DNA of 7,605 bases, taken from the NCBI GenBank assembly GCA_025458755.1, contig JALORT010000086.1:1-7605 (forward strand), in the 5' to 3' direction. A program made the translations under genes and the position numbers. Source of the DNA: Methylotetracoccus sp. GTDB lineage: Bacteria > Pseudomonadota > Gammaproteobacteria > Methylococcales > Methylococcaceae. The notes under the pieces were generated by a model. That model saw only the letters and a program-made list of their open reading frames with translations. It made no database searches and was not told where the DNA came from. Within the stretch, counting starts at the first letter, position 1. Each line of letters starts with the position of its first letter. Shown in pieces: positions 7,159 through 7,605 of the stretch.

Positions 7159-7605
7159 CTAGCCTTCCTCTCTCCATTCGACCTTCTTGCTCGGAACGGC
7201 AAGCAGATAGCTCACGCCCATCTTGAGGTAGCGGTGTGTGCCGAACTGATCGCGAGCATCGATCACATCCGGTATATCCTTTGATGGCTGCACGTGGTAA
7301 ACGGTTAAATGAGCCTCGTGATTGTGGATGCTAAATACCTTCCCATGAACTTCTTTGGTGACCGGGACTGCGAAAGCAACGGGACGGTAAACTGCGGCTT
7401 CGCGTTTGTGGAATTGATCTGCGAGTTTGATGTTCGGCTCATCGACCCTTTGTTCGTTGATGACCCGGTACATTTTGTAGTGGTCAAGCTTTGCAGGCGG
7501 AGTGAACGTGCCTCTGAGTTTTCTCTTCTGGGCCGGTACGAGCATGGCGACGACGTCGTAGATCATGAGTTCCTGCCCGCGCTTACAGAACTGGTTGGCG
7601 ATTTT
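7159..7605 (-). CDS. Protein built of 57-residue tandem repeats, C-terminal part (start outside the window)
   Basis: The frame stays open to the right edge. The Met at 7566 is probably internal, since 13 further in-frame codons continue the repeat pattern upstream. I see two and a partial copies of a roughly 57-residue unit. Counted from that Met, HYKMYRV (29-35) recurs as HLTVYHV (86-92); ADQF (49-52) as RDQF (105-108), with ANQF in the upstream extension; and PAQK (11-14) as PVTK (68-71) and PSKK (125-128), all at exactly 57-residue steps for the HY/HL and P..K anchors. From memory this resembles repeats of the type HFKCY...DQF...LCNPxxK found in secreted proteins of Myxococcota and other Deltaproteobacteria, but here the usual cysteine positions are filled by other residues. 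No catalytic motif is visible. It may be a structural or binding module. It is the first visible gene of the minus-strand run and ends 84-99 bp before the transglutaminase-like gene. Family assignment is uncertain; the coding call is strong because the repeat is conserved at the protein level. Confidence 0.78.
   Translation of the reverse strand, partial: KIANQFCKRGQELMIYDVVAMLVPAQKRKLRGTFTPPAKLDHYKMYRVINEQRVDEPNIKLADQFHKREAAVYRPVAFAVPVTKEVHGKVFSIHNHEAHLTVYHVQPSKDIPDVIDARDQFGTHRYLKMGVSYLLAVPSKKVEWREEG
7312..7482 (-). repeat. Complete 57-residue repeat unit in the right-edge protein
   Basis: This is the one complete unit, 171 bp, running from HYKMYRV through ADQF to PVTK. It is followed at 7311 and below by a second unit (HLTVYHV, RDQF, PSKK) that ends at the stop codon, and preceded by a partial unit (ANQF, PAQK) cut by the window edge. 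The copies are clearly diverged, so this is an old protein-level repeat rather than a recent DNA duplication. Confidence 0.65.

Noticed and set aside
1..7605. CRISPR array, tRNA or rRNA gene, insertion sequence, attachment site
   Set aside because: No regularly spaced DNA repeats, cloverleaf, terminal inverted repeats or transposase motifs were seen on either strand by reading; this was not checked by computation.

Overview
The window suggests a GC-rich proteobacterium. The left third carries the 3' part of a RecQ helicase gene whose motifs, zinc-site spacing and HRDC domain closely match the E. coli type. The other four genes lie on the opposite strand. They are less GC-rich in places and look like accessory genes. 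Species cannot be assigned from the sequence alone.

Layout: (1) positions 1-1773, plus strand, recQ, cut by the left edge so that helicase motifs Q to Ib are missing. (2) 1774-1894, a short convergent intergenic stretch with one good stem-loop. (3) 1895-7605, four minus-strand genes head to tail, transcribed right to left with gaps of about 65-120 bp. In order of transcription they are: the 3' end of a gene for a protein built of 57-residue repeats (runs off the right edge); a transglutaminase-like protein with an intact Cys-His-Asp triad; a staphylococcal-nuclease-fold protein with intact catalytic residues, no signal peptide and an extra C-terminal domain; and a 1144-residue membrane protein with one N-terminal membrane segment, a large region resembling a type 1 periplasmic binding protein, and a C-terminal bundle of about seven or eight membrane segments.

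The four minus-strand genes are plausibly one transcription unit. The set combines a membrane protein of receptor-like build, a nuclease, a papain/transglutaminase-fold enzyme and a repeat protein. I do not recognise it as a described system. A sensing or conflict (defence or effector) role is one reading, but only the co-orientation and the domain content support it. No RNA gene, CRISPR array, insertion sequence or attachment site was seen, and no stretch longer than 300 bases lacks a gene.
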